DNA from: Bacillus carboniphilus
GTDB taxonomy: Bacteria; Bacillota; Bacilli; Bacillales; JC228
DNA length: 64,000 nucleotides
Reading direction: 5' to 3'
NCBI RefSeq assembly: GCF_039522365.1
Contig: NZ_BAAADJ010000003.1
Span: 1 to 64,000, forward strand
Below are positions 63,795 through 64,000 of this stretch, in pieces (within the stretch, counting starts at the first letter, position 1; every line of letters starts with the position of its first letter). The notes under the pieces are model-generated. The model ran no database searches. It saw only the letters and a list, made by a program, of their open reading frames with translations, and was not told the origin of the DNA. A program made the position numbers and the translations under genes.

Positions 63795-64000
63795 ATGCTA
63801 TCAGAAAACTTACAAACGAAAGTAGACGAGTATATAGATATTTATGGGCAATTAAGAAAAAAACTAAGATGGAAAGTAGCGGATCAACGAACGCTTATGC
63901 TGATTGCTTCTATGTATGTGGTTAAAAATAAACCTTTCAACCTAAAACGATACATTGAACTGTGTGACTATATTAAGAATAATGTTGGAGCATTTTCCAC
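63795..64000 (+). CDS. DUF4003 family protein, N-terminal part (cut by window edge)
   Basis: A reading frame opens at ATG 63795 after AAGGTGGG and runs off the window: MLSENLQTKVDEYIDIYGQL, then WKVADQRTLMLIASMYVV and CDYIKNNVGAFS. This resembles the N-terminus of DUF4003 proteins of Bacillales (function unknown). A different frame at 63734-63925 overlaps it but has no family resemblance or RBS. Confidence 0.7.
   Translation, partial: MLSENLQTKVDEYIDIYGQLRKKLRWKVADQRTLMLIASMYVVKNKPFNLKRYIELCDYIKNNVGAFS

Noticed and set aside
63734-63925. 63-codon frame at the right edge
   Set aside because: The overlapping frame from 63795 has an RBS and a recognisable DUF4003-like N-terminus; this one has neither.

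Overview
This window is the chromosome of a spore-forming member of the Bacillaceae outside the Bacillus subtilis and B. cereus groups. The evidence is low G+C content, strong Shine-Dalgarno sites, a germinant-receptor operon, spore-coat CotF-type genes and four small acid-soluble spore protein genes (sspN, tlp, sspO, sspP). The block from parC to sspP (30.1-52.6 kb) keeps the core order of the B. subtilis citB-yneN-sspN-tlp-yneP-yneQ-yneR-plsY-yneT-parE-parC neighbourhood, with several insertions: two lipoproteins, CapA, a NUDIX protein, a YetF protein, a tandem AAA ATPase and an FbpB-like protein.

Layout. 0-11.5 kb: the 3' end of a group II intron, a SUV3-like RNA helicase, a D-Ala-D-Ala carboxypeptidase that appears to use an ATT start, a 52-bp tandem repeat array, a DUF1450 gene, a Tet(M)-like ribosomal protection GTPase, CIRCE-controlled htpG, an FAD amine oxidase, a 41-bp repeat cluster and a prolyl iminopeptidase. 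11.5-18.6 kb: a four-gene ger operon (A, C, 2-TM D, B) and an adhB/yraD-G-like spore cluster with a divergent paralogous pair. 18.8-23.2 kb: a flavin monooxygenase-like protein, a 45-aa orphan, aspartate 4-decarboxylase and a lipoprotein. 23.2-24.6 kb: a LexA-box promoter driving a LAGLIDADG endonuclease-like gene and a tandem ribbon-helix-helix-like gene. 24.7-29.2 kb: an accessory strip with DinB, staygreen, two frameshifted genes (APH kinase, FAD dehydrogenase) and a second 52-bp array. 29.2-52.6 kb: the conserved par/yne/citB/ssp block, including Zur-boxed znuA. 52.6-61 kb: a fatty-acid transporter, then a selenocysteine island. 61-64 kb: an MhqR/MhqD-type thiol-stress pair, a patatin phospholipase and the start of a DUF4003 gene.

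The selenocysteine island holds selA, selD and selB. Two of its genes are hidden or truncated by in-frame UGA: selD itself (UGA codon 18) and a SelW-like CxxU redox protein (UGA codon 14). Each has a stem-loop shortly after the UGA. No selC tRNA was seen, so it must lie elsewhere. Between selD and selB sits an unannotated type I toxin-antitoxin locus: a 28-aa holin-like toxin whose Shine-Dalgarno is buried in a hairpin, a convergent antisense RNA with its own promoter and terminator, and a LexA-type box over the toxin promoter.

Three LexA-type boxes occur here (parEC, the LAGLIDADG/RHH pair and the holin-like toxin), so the window has an SOS theme. Three unrelated families of regular intergenic repeats (52 bp, 41 bp and 193 bp periods) plus one dispersed palindromic element fill most of the larger non-coding gaps. 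Function calls rest on motif recognition by eye; no database search was run.
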